A program made the translations under genes and the position numbers. From positions 1 through 49,168 of the IMG/VR virus record IMGVR_UViG_3300025137_000064: DNA of 49,168 nucleotides. One strand, written 5' to 3'. Below are positions 19,106 through 26,542 of the stretch, one piece after another. The stretch is from a virus. The notes beneath the pieces were generated by a model, which saw only the letters and a list, made by a program, of their open reading frames with translations, did not search any database and was not told the DNA's origin. The stretch's first letter is position 1, and each line of letters begins with the position of its first letter.

Positions 19106-20160
19106 TATATTTCTAAAGTATTAGACTCATAAATTTTACTATGAGTATTAGTACATCTTATAAACGTAGCACATTTACTAAGATGTTTAAGCTGACTTGC
19201 ACCTACATACGTACAAGTACTTCGTAATCCTCCAAGGATGTCTTGTACAACGTCCTTAATCAAACCTCTATAAGGTAACGCAACTCTTCTACCTTCTGAT
19301 GTTCTATAATCTTTAAGCCCTCCACTATGCTTCTCATTAGCAACCTTACTGCTCATTCCATAGAACTCTACATAAGATGCACCATCCTTCTCGATTACCT
19401 CACCGCCTCCTTCTTTACAACCAGCTAACATCGAACCTAACATTACAAAATCTGCCCCAGCGCCAAACGCTTTAGCAACATCACCCGGCGAAGTACATCC
19501 TCCATCAGCAATAATATGGCCATCTAATCCATGAGCAGCATCAGCGCATTCAGCAATACAACTAAACTGCGGATAACCTACGCCAGTTTTAATTCTCGTT
19601 GTACATACACTTCCTGATCCTATACCTACTTTAACAATATCTGCTCCAGCTAGAAGTAGCTCTTCAACCATCTCACCAGTAACCACATTACCAGCTATAA
19701 TATTAGTATGAGGTAGAAACTCTCTAACTTTCTTAATAAAGTCTACAAAGCTTTGACTGTATCCATTAGCAACGTCAACACACAAAAATTTAAGAATACA
19801 TCCTTCAGTAAGTAGAGCTTCCTTCAAGAAGATTAATTTATTAAAATCTAAATCACTCTTACCTATAGTAACAGCTACGTTATGTTCTCTTTGAGAAGTT
19901 AGTTCTGCAATTAAAGTTTTCTTTCCTAGTGATTTTTTTAAGCAAGTAAACAATCCTATATCAGATAACTCTTTTGAAACCTCTACAGTTCCTACCCCAT
20001 CCATATTAGCAGCCATAATAGGAATGCCAAAATATGTTCCGCCATGTTTAAACTTATACGATCTATGAAGATCAACTTCTTTTCTTGACGTTAGAGTAGA
20101 TCGCTTAGGTCTAATCAACACATCATCGAAATCGTACTTGAGCTCAGTTTCTATTCGCAT
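19105..20160 (-). CDS. guaC: GMP reductase, 351 aa
   Basis: Near-textbook GuaC. FDDVLIRPKRSTLTSRKEVD (residues 11-30), NMDGVGT, the catalytic loop GSGSVCTTRIKTGVGYPQFS with its Cys, ADGGCTSPGDVAKAFGAGAD, FYGMSSKVANEKHSGG, YRTSEGR and DILGGLRSTCTYVGA are all present. IMP dehydrogenase would have CBS domains and a different flap. The enzyme converts GMP to IMP with NADPH, redirecting purine pools. Full length versus bacterial GuaC (about 347). First gene of the operon with the sugar enzymes, behind a sigma-70-type promoter. Confidence 0.95.
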   Translation of the reverse strand: MRIETELKYDFDDVLIRPKRSTLTSRKEVDLHRSYKFKHGGTYFGIPIMAANMDGVGTVEVSKELSDIGLFTCLKKSLGKKTLIAELTSQREHNVAVTIGKSDLDFNKLIFLKEALLTEGCILKFLCVDVANGYSQSFVDFIKKVREFLPHTNIIAGNVVTGEMVEELLLAGADIVKVGIGSGSVCTTRIKTGVGYPQFSCIAECADAAHGLDGHIIADGGCTSPGDVAKAFGAGADFVMLGSMLAGCKEGGGEVIEKDGASYVEFYGMSSKVANEKHSGGLKDYRTSEGRRVALPYRGLIKDVVQDILGGLRSTCTYVGASQLKHLSKCATFIRCTNTHSKIYESNTLEI

Positions 20161-20169
20161 GCCTATCTA

Positions 20170-20196
20170 ATTATAAGGCATAAAACGAATAATCAA
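20170..20196 (-). promoter_or_regulatory. Sigma-70-type promoter of guaC/sugar operon
   Basis: TTGATT, 15-nt spacer, TATAAT, then 9 nt to the ATG. No GGAAC box, so probably read by host sigma and active early. Confidence 0.65.
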
Positions 20197-20396
20197 GACA
20201 AAATATGATCTCTTATATTCTCTATTGTTACTTCATCCTCTTCAATAGCACTAGCTATCTGATCTAGAAAAGTACCTCCTAGTTCAGATAATTCAAAATC
20301 TTCTGTACTCTCTAACAAGTCCTTAATTTTGTAAATTTGCTCCCATAAATTTTCCGTCTCCGCGTCAAACTTTTTAAGTAAAGAATTTCGTTTCAT
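20193..20396 (-). CDS. Acidic hypothetical protein, 67 aa
   Basis: MKRNSLLKKFDAETENLWEQ then acidic helices ending ENIRDHILS. TAAATA lies 5 nt upstream. Divergent from the superoxide dismutase gene with 28 nt between starts. No family recognised. Confidence 0.6.
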   Translation of the reverse strand: MKRNSLLKKFDAETENLWEQIYKIKDLLESTEDFELSELGGTFLDQIASAIEEDEVTIENIRDHILS

Positions 20397-20401
20397 ATTG
20401 C

Positions 20402-20407
20402 TATTTA
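20402..20407 (-). promoter_or_regulatory. Class B promoter of 67-aa gene (20193-20396)
   Basis: AATAAATA, 5-nt gap; back to back with the dismutase promoter. Confidence 0.65.
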
Positions 20408-20412
20408 TTAAT

Positions 20413-20418
20413 TAAATA
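20413..20418 (+). promoter_or_regulatory. Class B promoter of superoxide dismutase gene
   Basis: TTAAATA, 6 nt before the ATG. Confidence 0.65.
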
Positions 20419-20424
20419 TAATTA

Positions 20425-21051
20425 ATGTCATTCTTATCAGAAGTAAACTTAATTTTAGAGAAAGTTGGTCCTTATAAGCCAATTAACCTACCATATAAAT
20501 TAAATGCATTGGAGCCTGTAGTTAATAAACAGACAACAGACTTTCATTTTAATAAGCATTACAAAGGATATGTTAAAAAATTAAATGCGGCTATGGGGGC
20601 TAGAAGAAAGATACCTCTTGTAGAGCTAGTTAAAAATATTGACAACTATAATGATAAAGTAAGAGACAACGCTGGCGGAGCTTACAATCATCAATTATTC
20701 TTTAACATGATGAAGCCTGGTGGCAGTGACTTTAACGGAGAGATTGCTGATAGGATCAAAAAACGCTTTGGTACCTATGCAAAATTTAAGAAAGAGTTTA
20801 TTGATAATGCAGCAAGTCAATTTGGTTCAGGCTGGGGCTGGTTAGTCGAAAAAGATGGTAAGCTCGATCTAGTTAAGACTCCTAATCAAGATAATCCTCT
20901 AATGCATAATATGGGTAAGCCTATATTAGGGGTAGATGTATGGGAGCATAGTTACTACCTAATGTATGGACCAGATAGGAAAGAATGGTTAAGCAAGTTT
21001 TTCGATATTGTTAACTGGGACTTCTGCTCTGCGCTTCTGCATACTAGCTAA
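20425..21051 (+). CDS. Fe/Mn-family superoxide dismutase, 208 aa
   Basis: LPYKLNALEPVVNKQTTDFH starts the SOD N-domain. Metal ligands are His41 (FHFNKHY), His89 (YNHQLFF), Asp171 and His175 (DVWEHSYYLMYG). FGSGWGWLV and VNWDF are also conserved. It should convert superoxide to peroxide and oxygen; Fe or Mn preference is not decided. It has an extra 20 residues before the usual start (MSFLSEVNLILEKVGPYKPI), containing L-I-L-E. The late promoter suggests expression with virion proteins. The 3' end overlaps the convergent nuclease gene by 63 nt. Confidence 0.93.
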   Translation: MSFLSEVNLILEKVGPYKPINLPYKLNALEPVVNKQTTDFHFNKHYKGYVKKLNAAMGARRKIPLVELVKNIDNYNDKVRDNAGGAYNHQLFFNMMKPGGSDFNGEIADRIKKRFGTYAKFKKEFIDNAASQFGSGWGWLVEKDGKLDLVKTPNQDNPLMHNMGKPILGVDVWEHSYYLMYGPDRKEWLSKFFDIVNWDFCSALLHTS

Positions 21052-21714
21052 GATCGCTTCTACTTCCGCTTTCATATAATTTACATGATAAGCTAAAAAT
21101 CTATCATCTTGTAAGTAATAGATTACACACTTCCTACATCTCTTACCAGACATTCTTTCATAGAGGTAAGCATATAAAGATAGCTGCAAACCATATAAAT
21201 TAAACTCACAGTTATGTAAATGACTTACAGGGTCTTTCAATCTCTCACTAAAGGGTGAGCTAAATCTAAAACGTTTATTAGTTTTAAAGTCACCAACAGT
21301 AAACTCGTTTTTATGTTCATAAATTAAGTCTGCAGTACCAGCTATTTTAAACTCTTCATCATAAAGTAAATTTTCACATAATACGTTTTTAAAAGAATCG
21401 ATAGAGCGTTCTGCAGCTTTATCATAAGATTTGCATAGCCAACCATAATTCTCTCTAACATCACCGAAACTGATATAATCTTCTAAAATCTTATGAATAT
21501 CAGTCCCTCGGTTACATGCTCTTACTTTTTCTTTCTCCCACATTTCAAGAACAAATTCTTGAGATATGCCCTCTCTATTAGCTACCCTTTTAGAATGACC
21601 ATCCCTATCAAAGGGCTGCTTATACTCACCGAGTAAAGTAGTTACTGAAATAAACTTTTCCTTAGTATCTTTGTGCGTATAGGTATGAGACGCTTCATCA
21701 AACTTTATCTTCAC
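20989..21714 (-). CDS. PD-(D/E)XK nuclease, RecB/Cas4-like, 241 aa
   Basis: RGTDIHKILE (residues 69-78) is the GxxxH motif of RecB-like nucleases. IAGTADLIY (Asp129) and FTVGDFKTNK (Asp142, Lys144) complete the catalytic PD-(D/E)XK core. A Gln-containing helix (LYGLQLSLYAYLYERMSG) is typical of motif IV. C/x/C residues near RCRKC exist but no clear iron-sulfur set. Likely DNA exonuclease in replication or recombination. GTG start, 8 nt after a sigma-70-type hexamer. Confidence 0.85.
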   Translation of the reverse strand: MKIKFDEASHTYTHKDTKEKFISVTTLLGEYKQPFDRDGHSKRVANREGISQEFVLEMWEKEKVRACNRGTDIHKILEDYISFGDVRENYGWLCKSYDKAAERSIDSFKNVLCENLLYDEEFKIAGTADLIYEHKNEFTVGDFKTNKRFRFSSPFSERLKDPVSHLHNCEFNLYGLQLSLYAYLYERMSGKRCRKCVIYYLQDDRFLAYHVNYMKAEVEAILASMQKRRAEVPVNNIEKLA

Positions 21715-21722
21715 TATCTATT

Positions 21723-21749
21723 ATTATATACTGATTATATGAAAGTCAA
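21723..21749 (-). promoter_or_regulatory. Sigma-70-type promoter of PD-(D/E)XK nuclease
   Basis: TTGACT, 15-nt spacer, TATAAT, 8 nt to the GTG. No GGAAC box. Confidence 0.65.
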
Positions 21750-21790
21750 GAATTTATATACAACTCTCTAGATCTACGTAAGTTTATCCA

Positions 21791-21796
21791 TAAATA
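21791..21796 (+). promoter_or_regulatory. Class B promoter of holin-like gene
   Basis: ATAAATA, 6-nt gap. Confidence 0.65.
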
Positions 21797-21802
21797 TATA
21801 AA

Positions 21803-22120
21803 ATGGAACCTGAAAAATCCTTGCTTAAAGAGTTCCTCCAAGGAGGCTGGGTTGTACCTTTAATTGGTGCAGGTGCTATGTTAGCACGTTTATTGTCCGG
21901 AGAGAATCACTATACATGGGGACAACAACTTAGAAAGATATTTACTGCTGGTATTTCAGCAGGTATCGCATGGTTTATATTAGAGCAAACAGAAATATCT
22001 TCTCTTTATAAAGCAGTTACATATGGAATCATAGGAGTTATATCTCCAGAGGTTATAGCAGGTATAGTAAAGTTAGGCAAGAAGTTTGCGGATAACCCTG
22101 AAAATATTATTAAGAAATAA
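21803..22120 (+). CDS. Holin-like membrane protein, 105 aa
   Basis: A polar start (MEPEKSLLKEFLQGG) is followed by hydrophobic segments WVVPLIGAGAMLARLL, IFTAGISAGIAWFIL and YGIIGVISPEVIAGIV, and ends in a Lys-rich tail. The three-helix layout and GVISPE motif resemble the LydA-type holin superfamily III. Late promoter and the membrane-protein partner downstream fit a lysis cassette; no endolysin is seen nearby. Confidence 0.65.
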   Translation: MEPEKSLLKEFLQGGWVVPLIGAGAMLARLLSGENHYTWGQQLRKIFTAGISAGIAWFILEQTEISSLYKAVTYGIIGVISPEVIAGIVKLGKKFADNPENIIKK

Positions 22121-22124
22121 TATT

Positions 22125-22370
22125 ATGAAGCCGAAGTATTTAGTTTATTTGTTATCTGCTATTATATTAGCTTTTGTGGTTAAAGGATACTTTTGCGTAG
22201 AGATGATAAGTACTTACTTAAACGCGTTAGAAAACGGAGCTTCTACTAAAGATGGAGATTTACATGGCTTAATGTGTAATAATTTAGAAGATTTTAAGAA
22301 GCATTTATTATTCTCAGGAGTATTTGCTACAGTTATTGCTGTTTGTTGTAGGTTAAAAGCACCAAAGTAA
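22125..22370 (+). CDS. Small membrane protein, possible lysis accessory, 81 aa
   Basis: MKPKYLVYLLSAIILAFVVK begins the first membrane helix, and LLFSGVFATVIAVCC is the second. A Cys-containing loop lies between (YFCVEMISTYL ... LMCNNLEDF). Starts 4 nt after the holin-like stop. An antiholin or spanin-like role is possible from position only. An upstream in-frame ATG inside the holin gene is less likely. Confidence 0.55.
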   Translation: MKPKYLVYLLSAIILAFVVKGYFCVEMISTYLNALENGASTKDGDLHGLMCNNLEDFKKHLLFSGVFATVIAVCCRLKAPK

Positions 22371-22371
22371 A

Positions 22372-22377
22372 TAAATA
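22372..22377 (+). promoter_or_regulatory. Class B promoter of fibre gene
   Basis: AATAAATA (second of two overlapping copies), 5 nt before the ATG. Confidence 0.65.
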
Positions 22378-22382
22378 TAAGT

Positions 22383-24806
22383 ATGGGAAAGAAGATATCC
22401 GAACTTACTATAGCTAGCACTCCATATGAAGGTGAAGAACTTTTTGCAATGGTTGAGGATAATGCTACTGTTGCAGCTCCTATTAGCTCGTTACAAACAT
22501 TTTTATCCGGGCAAGATCATTTAGCGTCACCGTTTAAAAATAATCGGTTTGCTTGCACTCAAACATTCTTAGGCGCTATTAGCGGCATGACTACTTTAAC
22601 TGTAGGTACTGTTGCAACTCATACTAACGCAGGAGGTACCGGTTCTACAATCGCAGGTGGTAGAAATAATACAAACTGCGGAGCTTGTGGTACTATTGCA
22701 GGGGGTTGTGGTAACTCTATTGCCTCATCATCCGATGTTGCATTTATTGGAGCAGGTAAAGGTAATACTGCTTCGTCGACTTGCGATGCTGTAGTTGGAG
22801 GTAGTGGCAATACTGCCTTAGGTGGTGGTAGTTTTGTAGGAGGCGGAGCATCGAATACTGCTGCCAACTGCACATCAGTAGTAGTTGGAGGTCAAAGTAA
22901 TGGCGCTAATTGTGCACATACAATAGTAGGAGGCGGGTGTAGAAATACCGCGGCTGGTAAATGTAGTACTATTACAGGTGGTAAAGATAATAAAACCTCA
23001 GGAGATTTTTCTACTATAGTTAGTGGTAATGCTAACCAATCTAGAGGAGACTATGCTTCCTTAGTTGGAGGGTTAAGTTCATGTGCCATTGGTAAAGCTT
23101 CTTTTGTTGGTGGAGGTACTTGTAACTGTGTAACGGGCCTTAGTGCTTTTGCTGGAGGTGGTCATATTAATAAAGTTACTGGAGCAGCAAGCTCAATTGT
23201 TGGAGGTAATACTAATACAGTAACAGGAAGCGGTGCTTTCGTTGGTGGTGGTAACTTCAATAATGCTGCAACTAAAGAATCTTTCATAGGAGGAGGAGCG
23301 GGTAATGCTAATGGAGGTGCTTGTTCAGTAATTGTTGGTGGTGAAAGTAATACTGCTTCAGCTGCTTATACGTCTACTGTTGGAGGTAAAAGTAACTCTG
23401 CTAGCGGTGCACATTCTACAGCAGTAGGAGGTTGTAATAATACCGTTACTGGGACTTGTAGTGTAATAGTAGGAGGTAAGTCAAATAGTGCATTAGGTTG
23501 TGATACTTTCATTGGAGGTGGAAACTGCAACCAAACCAATAGTACAGCAGACGTAGCTACTATAGTAGGAGGTCAATCTAATTGCATTAACGCTAACGCT
23601 GATCATGGATTCATTGGTGGAGGTTGCGCTAATAGTGTAATAGCTAATGCATGTGATGCTGTAATAGGTGGTGGTGATAATAATAAAGTTGCAGGTGATC
23701 ATGGTTCTGTAGTAGGAGGTTGCGCTAATTGTGCTAATGGGGTCAAGTCTTTTGTAGGAGGTGGAGGCGACAACGTAACGTCTGGTGTAGCGTCAGTTCG
23801 TGTTGGAGGACTTTGTAACACTGGTTGCGGTCCATATTCTTTTATTGGAGGAGGAGAAGCTAATACAGATAACGGAGCTAATATGACCGTTATTGTTGGA
23901 GGATGCGGTAACACTCTTACTAATTCAGTTACTGGTGCATTTATTGGAGGAGGTAGTAATAACAAGACTTGCGGATATAGTTCATTTATTGGAGGTGGAG
24001 AATCCAACTCAATGGGATGCTCTAATTCATACTTTGGAGTTATCGTAGGAGGTAGAGGTAACTGCTTAACAGGTTTAAATGCTGTTATTGTAGGAGGAGA
24101 GAGTAACTGTGCTTTAGCAGTCCATACTACTGTTGGAGGCGGTCGTGCTAACTGTATAGGTACATCTGGTATAGGAAGTATCATAGGAGGTGGTCTTTGT
24201 AACGATATTAATACTGCTAATTCTACTATTGGTGGAGGAAGTAGTAATACAAATACAACTGGTGAAGGAGGCACTATTGGTGGAGGAAATAGTAACAAAG
24301 TCGCTGCAAATAAAGCTACAGTTGCAGGAGGTAACGCTAACTGCGCATGTGGTAACTGTTCTTTTGTTGGAGGAGGTGATCTTAATAAAGTTAATACCCC
24401 TGATAGTGTTATTGTAGGTGGTAAGCAGAACTTCGAAAGTGGTACATGCGACAATAGTATTGTAGGAGGTCAACTAAATAACATTTGTGGTACTTCGTAT
24501 GGTTCAAATATAGTAGGTGGCCAAAGTAATTGCTTATGCAACTCTAACCATTCAACTATTGCAGGTGGAATAAATAATACTTTGTCTGGTGCATGCGGGT
24601 TTATAGCTGGTGGAAATTGTAATGTTATAAAAAGTATTCATACCGGTTCTGCTATGGTAGCTACAAGTCAGATAACTTCTGTTTCATCTAATATGCTTCA
24701 TGCTACAAATTTATACTTAAAAACAGTACCGACAAGTGATCCTGGTGTTGATGGTGTTATTTGGAATTCTTCTGGTACATTAAAAATATCACAAGGTAAT
24801 TGTTAG
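22383..24806 (+). CDS. Cys-rich beta-solenoid tail fibre/adhesin, 807 aa
   Basis: The N-terminus (MGKKISELTIASTPYEGEEL) is the KISELxxxT-x-GxE type that begins many phage fibre and collar proteins. Residues about 75-750 comprise about 43 repeats of 15-18 residues of the form SxVxGGxxNxxxGxx, like trimeric-autotransporter (YadA-type) head repeats, so a left-handed beta-roll trimer is likely. Cysteines are strikingly frequent in the turns (NCACGNCS, TCNCVTG). The C-terminus (TVPTSDPGVDGVIWNSSGTL) is a common virion tip ending. Receptor binding is inferred. Followed by a glycosyltransferase gene. Confidence 0.8.
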   Translation: MGKKISELTIASTPYEGEELFAMVEDNATVAAPISSLQTFLSGQDHLASPFKNNRFACTQTFLGAISGMTTLTVGTVATHTNAGGTGSTIAGGRNNTNCGACGTIAGGCGNSIASSSDVAFIGAGKGNTASSTCDAVVGGSGNTALGGGSFVGGGASNTAANCTSVVVGGQSNGANCAHTIVGGGCRNTAAGKCSTITGGKDNKTSGDFSTIVSGNANQSRGDYASLVGGLSSCAIGKASFVGGGTCNCVTGLSAFAGGGHINKVTGAASSIVGGNTNTVTGSGAFVGGGNFNNAATKESFIGGGAGNANGGACSVIVGGESNTASAAYTSTVGGKSNSASGAHSTAVGGCNNTVTGTCSVIVGGKSNSALGCDTFIGGGNCNQTNSTADVATIVGGQSNCINANADHGFIGGGCANSVIANACDAVIGGGDNNKVAGDHGSVVGGCANCANGVKSFVGGGGDNVTSGVASVRVGGLCNTGCGPYSFIGGGEANTDNGANMTVIVGGCGNTLTNSVTGAFIGGGSNNKTCGYSSFIGGGESNSMGCSNSYFGVIVGGRGNCLTGLNAVIVGGESNCALAVHTTVGGGRANCIGTSGIGSIIGGGLCNDINTANSTIGGGSSNTNTTGEGGTIGGGNSNKVAANKATVAGGNANCACGNCSFVGGGDLNKVNTPDSVIVGGKQNFESGTCDNSIVGGQLNNICGTSYGSNIVGGQSNCLCNSNHSTIAGGINNTLSGACGFIAGGNCNVIKSIHTGSAMVATSQITSVSSNMLHATNLYLKTVPTSDPGVDGVIWNSSGTLKISQGNC
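22640..24640 (+). repeat. About 43 tandem 45-54-bp coding repeats
   Basis: Degenerate in-frame repeats with a GTWGGAGGT-like core encoding V-G-G. They explain the long open frames on the opposite strand, which are not genes. Such a tract is prone to slippage and recombination. Confidence 0.8.
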
Positions 24807-24844
24807 TAGTTGAATAATATCTTTTCCATACTATATATTTTAGT

Positions 24845-25747
24845 ATGGCTACTACAGTTTTTCACATTGAAGGAGGTATAGGTAAGAACATCGCAGCTAC
24901 AGCAGTAGTTGCAGCTTATAAGAAGGCTAAACCTAAACGTAAAATTATTGTCGTATCAGCTTGGGCTGAAGTATGGATGAATAATCCTGATGTTGAGAGA
25001 TTTTATGTTATAGGTAGAACGCCATATTTTTATAAGGATATTATTCAAGGCAAAGATGTTGAGGTATATAGTGCTGATCCTTATCGTACAACTAATCATA
25101 TAACTAAGAAGACGCATTTGGTTGAAACCTGGTGTAATATGGTAGGAGTAGAGTATAATAAAGAACAGCCTAAGTTACATTTTAATTTCAGAGAAGTAGA
25201 AGAAGGTAATGCTTATGTTAATCAATTTAAGCAAGATGGTCGCCCAGCAGTATTATTCCAGCCATTTGGAGGACCTGGACCTGAACATCAGCAGCACCCT
25301 TATGCATGGACAAGAGATATTCATCCAACTGTTGCGCAAGAGATTGTTAATATGTTAGCTCAAAAATATAATGTTATCCATGTATGCTATGAGTTTCATC
25401 CTAAGCTACAAAACGCGCATCGATTTGATAAAACTGTCGGGAAGAAGGCTCTCTTCGCTATGACAGCAGCAGCAGAAAAGAGATTATTTATTGACTCTTC
25501 TCTTCAGCATGCAGCAGCTGCTTTAAATAGAAAATCTACTGTAGCATGGGTAGCTACTCAACCTAAGATCTTTGGTTATGAACTTCATAAGAACATAGGT
25601 CCTAAAAAAGAATTCCTAGATGGTCATATCGATTCATATCTATTCGACTATAACTTTACTGGAACGATTTACGAGTGCCCTTATACCGATATGAAAGATA
25701 TTCATGATGCTAAAGAGATCGTTGCTGCAGTTGAAGCACAAGGTTAA
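24845..25747 (+). CDS. GT9 (heptosyltransferase)-like glycosyltransferase, 300 aa
   Basis: FHIEGGIGKNIAATAVVAAY (residues 6-25) matches the N-domain glycine loop of GT9 enzymes. PAVLFQPFGGPG begins the second Rossmann domain. LFIDSSLQHAAAALNRKSTV (about 213-232) is the GT9 DSgxxHxAAAL motif, with WVATQPKIFGYELH after it. GT9 enzymes transfer heptose or related sugars to lipid A core. It lies next to the fibre, so it may modify the virion or the host LPS. Precise donor unknown; no TAAATA, but TATATATT before the ATG. Confidence 0.75.
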   Translation: MATTVFHIEGGIGKNIAATAVVAAYKKAKPKRKIIVVSAWAEVWMNNPDVERFYVIGRTPYFYKDIIQGKDVEVYSADPYRTTNHITKKTHLVETWCNMVGVEYNKEQPKLHFNFREVEEGNAYVNQFKQDGRPAVLFQPFGGPGPEHQQHPYAWTRDIHPTVAQEIVNMLAQKYNVIHVCYEFHPKLQNAHRFDKTVGKKALFAMTAAAEKRLFIDSSLQHAAAALNRKSTVAWVATQPKIFGYELHKNIGPKKEFLDGHIDSYLFDYNFTGTIYECPYTDMKDIHDAKEIVAAVEAQG

Positions 25748-26541
25748 TAATACGATCCGTATATATCAGTATCGTTAACATCCATATCCATTACATCTGA
25801 CTTAGATAATGTATCAATGTCATATGGATCTTCTTCTGTAGGGTATGATTTACCGGTTGATGTAAGTTGATCAGTAAGCGTAGATGATAACACTCCACTA
25901 AAGGTGTTATCGTATACTTGCTCGTTAACCTTCTCACTTGATAAACCATTCTGGAAAGTAAAGTCTAATCTCTTACCTCTCAGCCTATAAATGTAATGAC
26001 CTAAGATAGGGTTAAGAGTAGATATATCTTGATCCATTCTTTCAGTTATTTCATATTTAACTGAACCTCTTCCATTAGGTCTATCGCAACCTAATACAGT
26101 TAGATCAATTACATCACCTGCTTTAGGTTCTATCGATTGACCAACAGAAGAATAATCAAAGTAAGCAGAAGCAGCAGAGTGAAAAGTACTAATGTGGACA
26201 TAAGCTGTAAATTCGTCACCAGGGTCGAAACCAAACTTAGTTAAGTTAACTGCATCGTCATTTAACTCAACATACATTTGTACTCCTGAAAGAGGACCTT
26301 TATATTGTTTAACTGAATCTTCACCATAAAGTAGATCAGCAGCTGATAAATTAAAGGTGTTTATATAGTAATCAACAGGTATACCGAAGTTATTAATAAG
26401 ATCGTTATATGCTTGATCAAAGACTAATTGCTCTGCTTGTAAGTTAGAAGGATTAACTAATTGACCGCAAGAAGGTATAGCAGTAGCAGCTAATACTTCT
26501 TCCGGGGTACAGTTTAATCTATTTTCGTTACATACAGACAT
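25744..26541 (-). CDS. gp14: Neck protein, gp14-like, 265 aa
   Basis: Residues 42-90 (VFDQAYNDLINNFGIPVDYY, then ADLLYGEDSVKQYKG) and the later KFGFDPGDEFTAYVH, PKAGDVIDL and VKYEITERMD follow the arrangement of T4 gp14 neck proteins (about 256 aa). The C-terminal acidic tail is extra. It would join the head portal complex to the tail. Starts 1 nt after the stop of 26543-27574. Convergent overlap of 4 nt with the glycosyltransferase gene. Confidence 0.65.
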   Translation of the reverse strand: MSVCNENRLNCTPEEVLAATAIPSCGQLVNPSNLQAEQLVFDQAYNDLINNFGIPVDYYINTFNLSAADLLYGEDSVKQYKGPLSGVQMYVELNDDAVNLTKFGFDPGDEFTAYVHISTFHSAASAYFDYSSVGQSIEPKAGDVIDLTVLGCDRPNGRGSVKYEITERMDQDISTLNPILGHYIYRLRGKRLDFTFQNGLSSEKVNEQVYDNTFSGVLSSTLTDQLTSTGKSYPTEEDPYDIDTLSKSDVMDMDVNDTDIYGSYY

Positions 26542-26542
26542 A

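Noticed and set aside
23699-24454. Long Pro-rich reading frame on the minus strand inside the fibre gene
   Set aside because: It is a mirror of the Gly-rich repeats, without a promoter or start context.
22640-24640. CRISPR array or non-coding tandem repeats in the fibre region
   Set aside because: The repeats are in frame, degenerate at the third codon position and part of one 807-codon gene with fibre-type ends.
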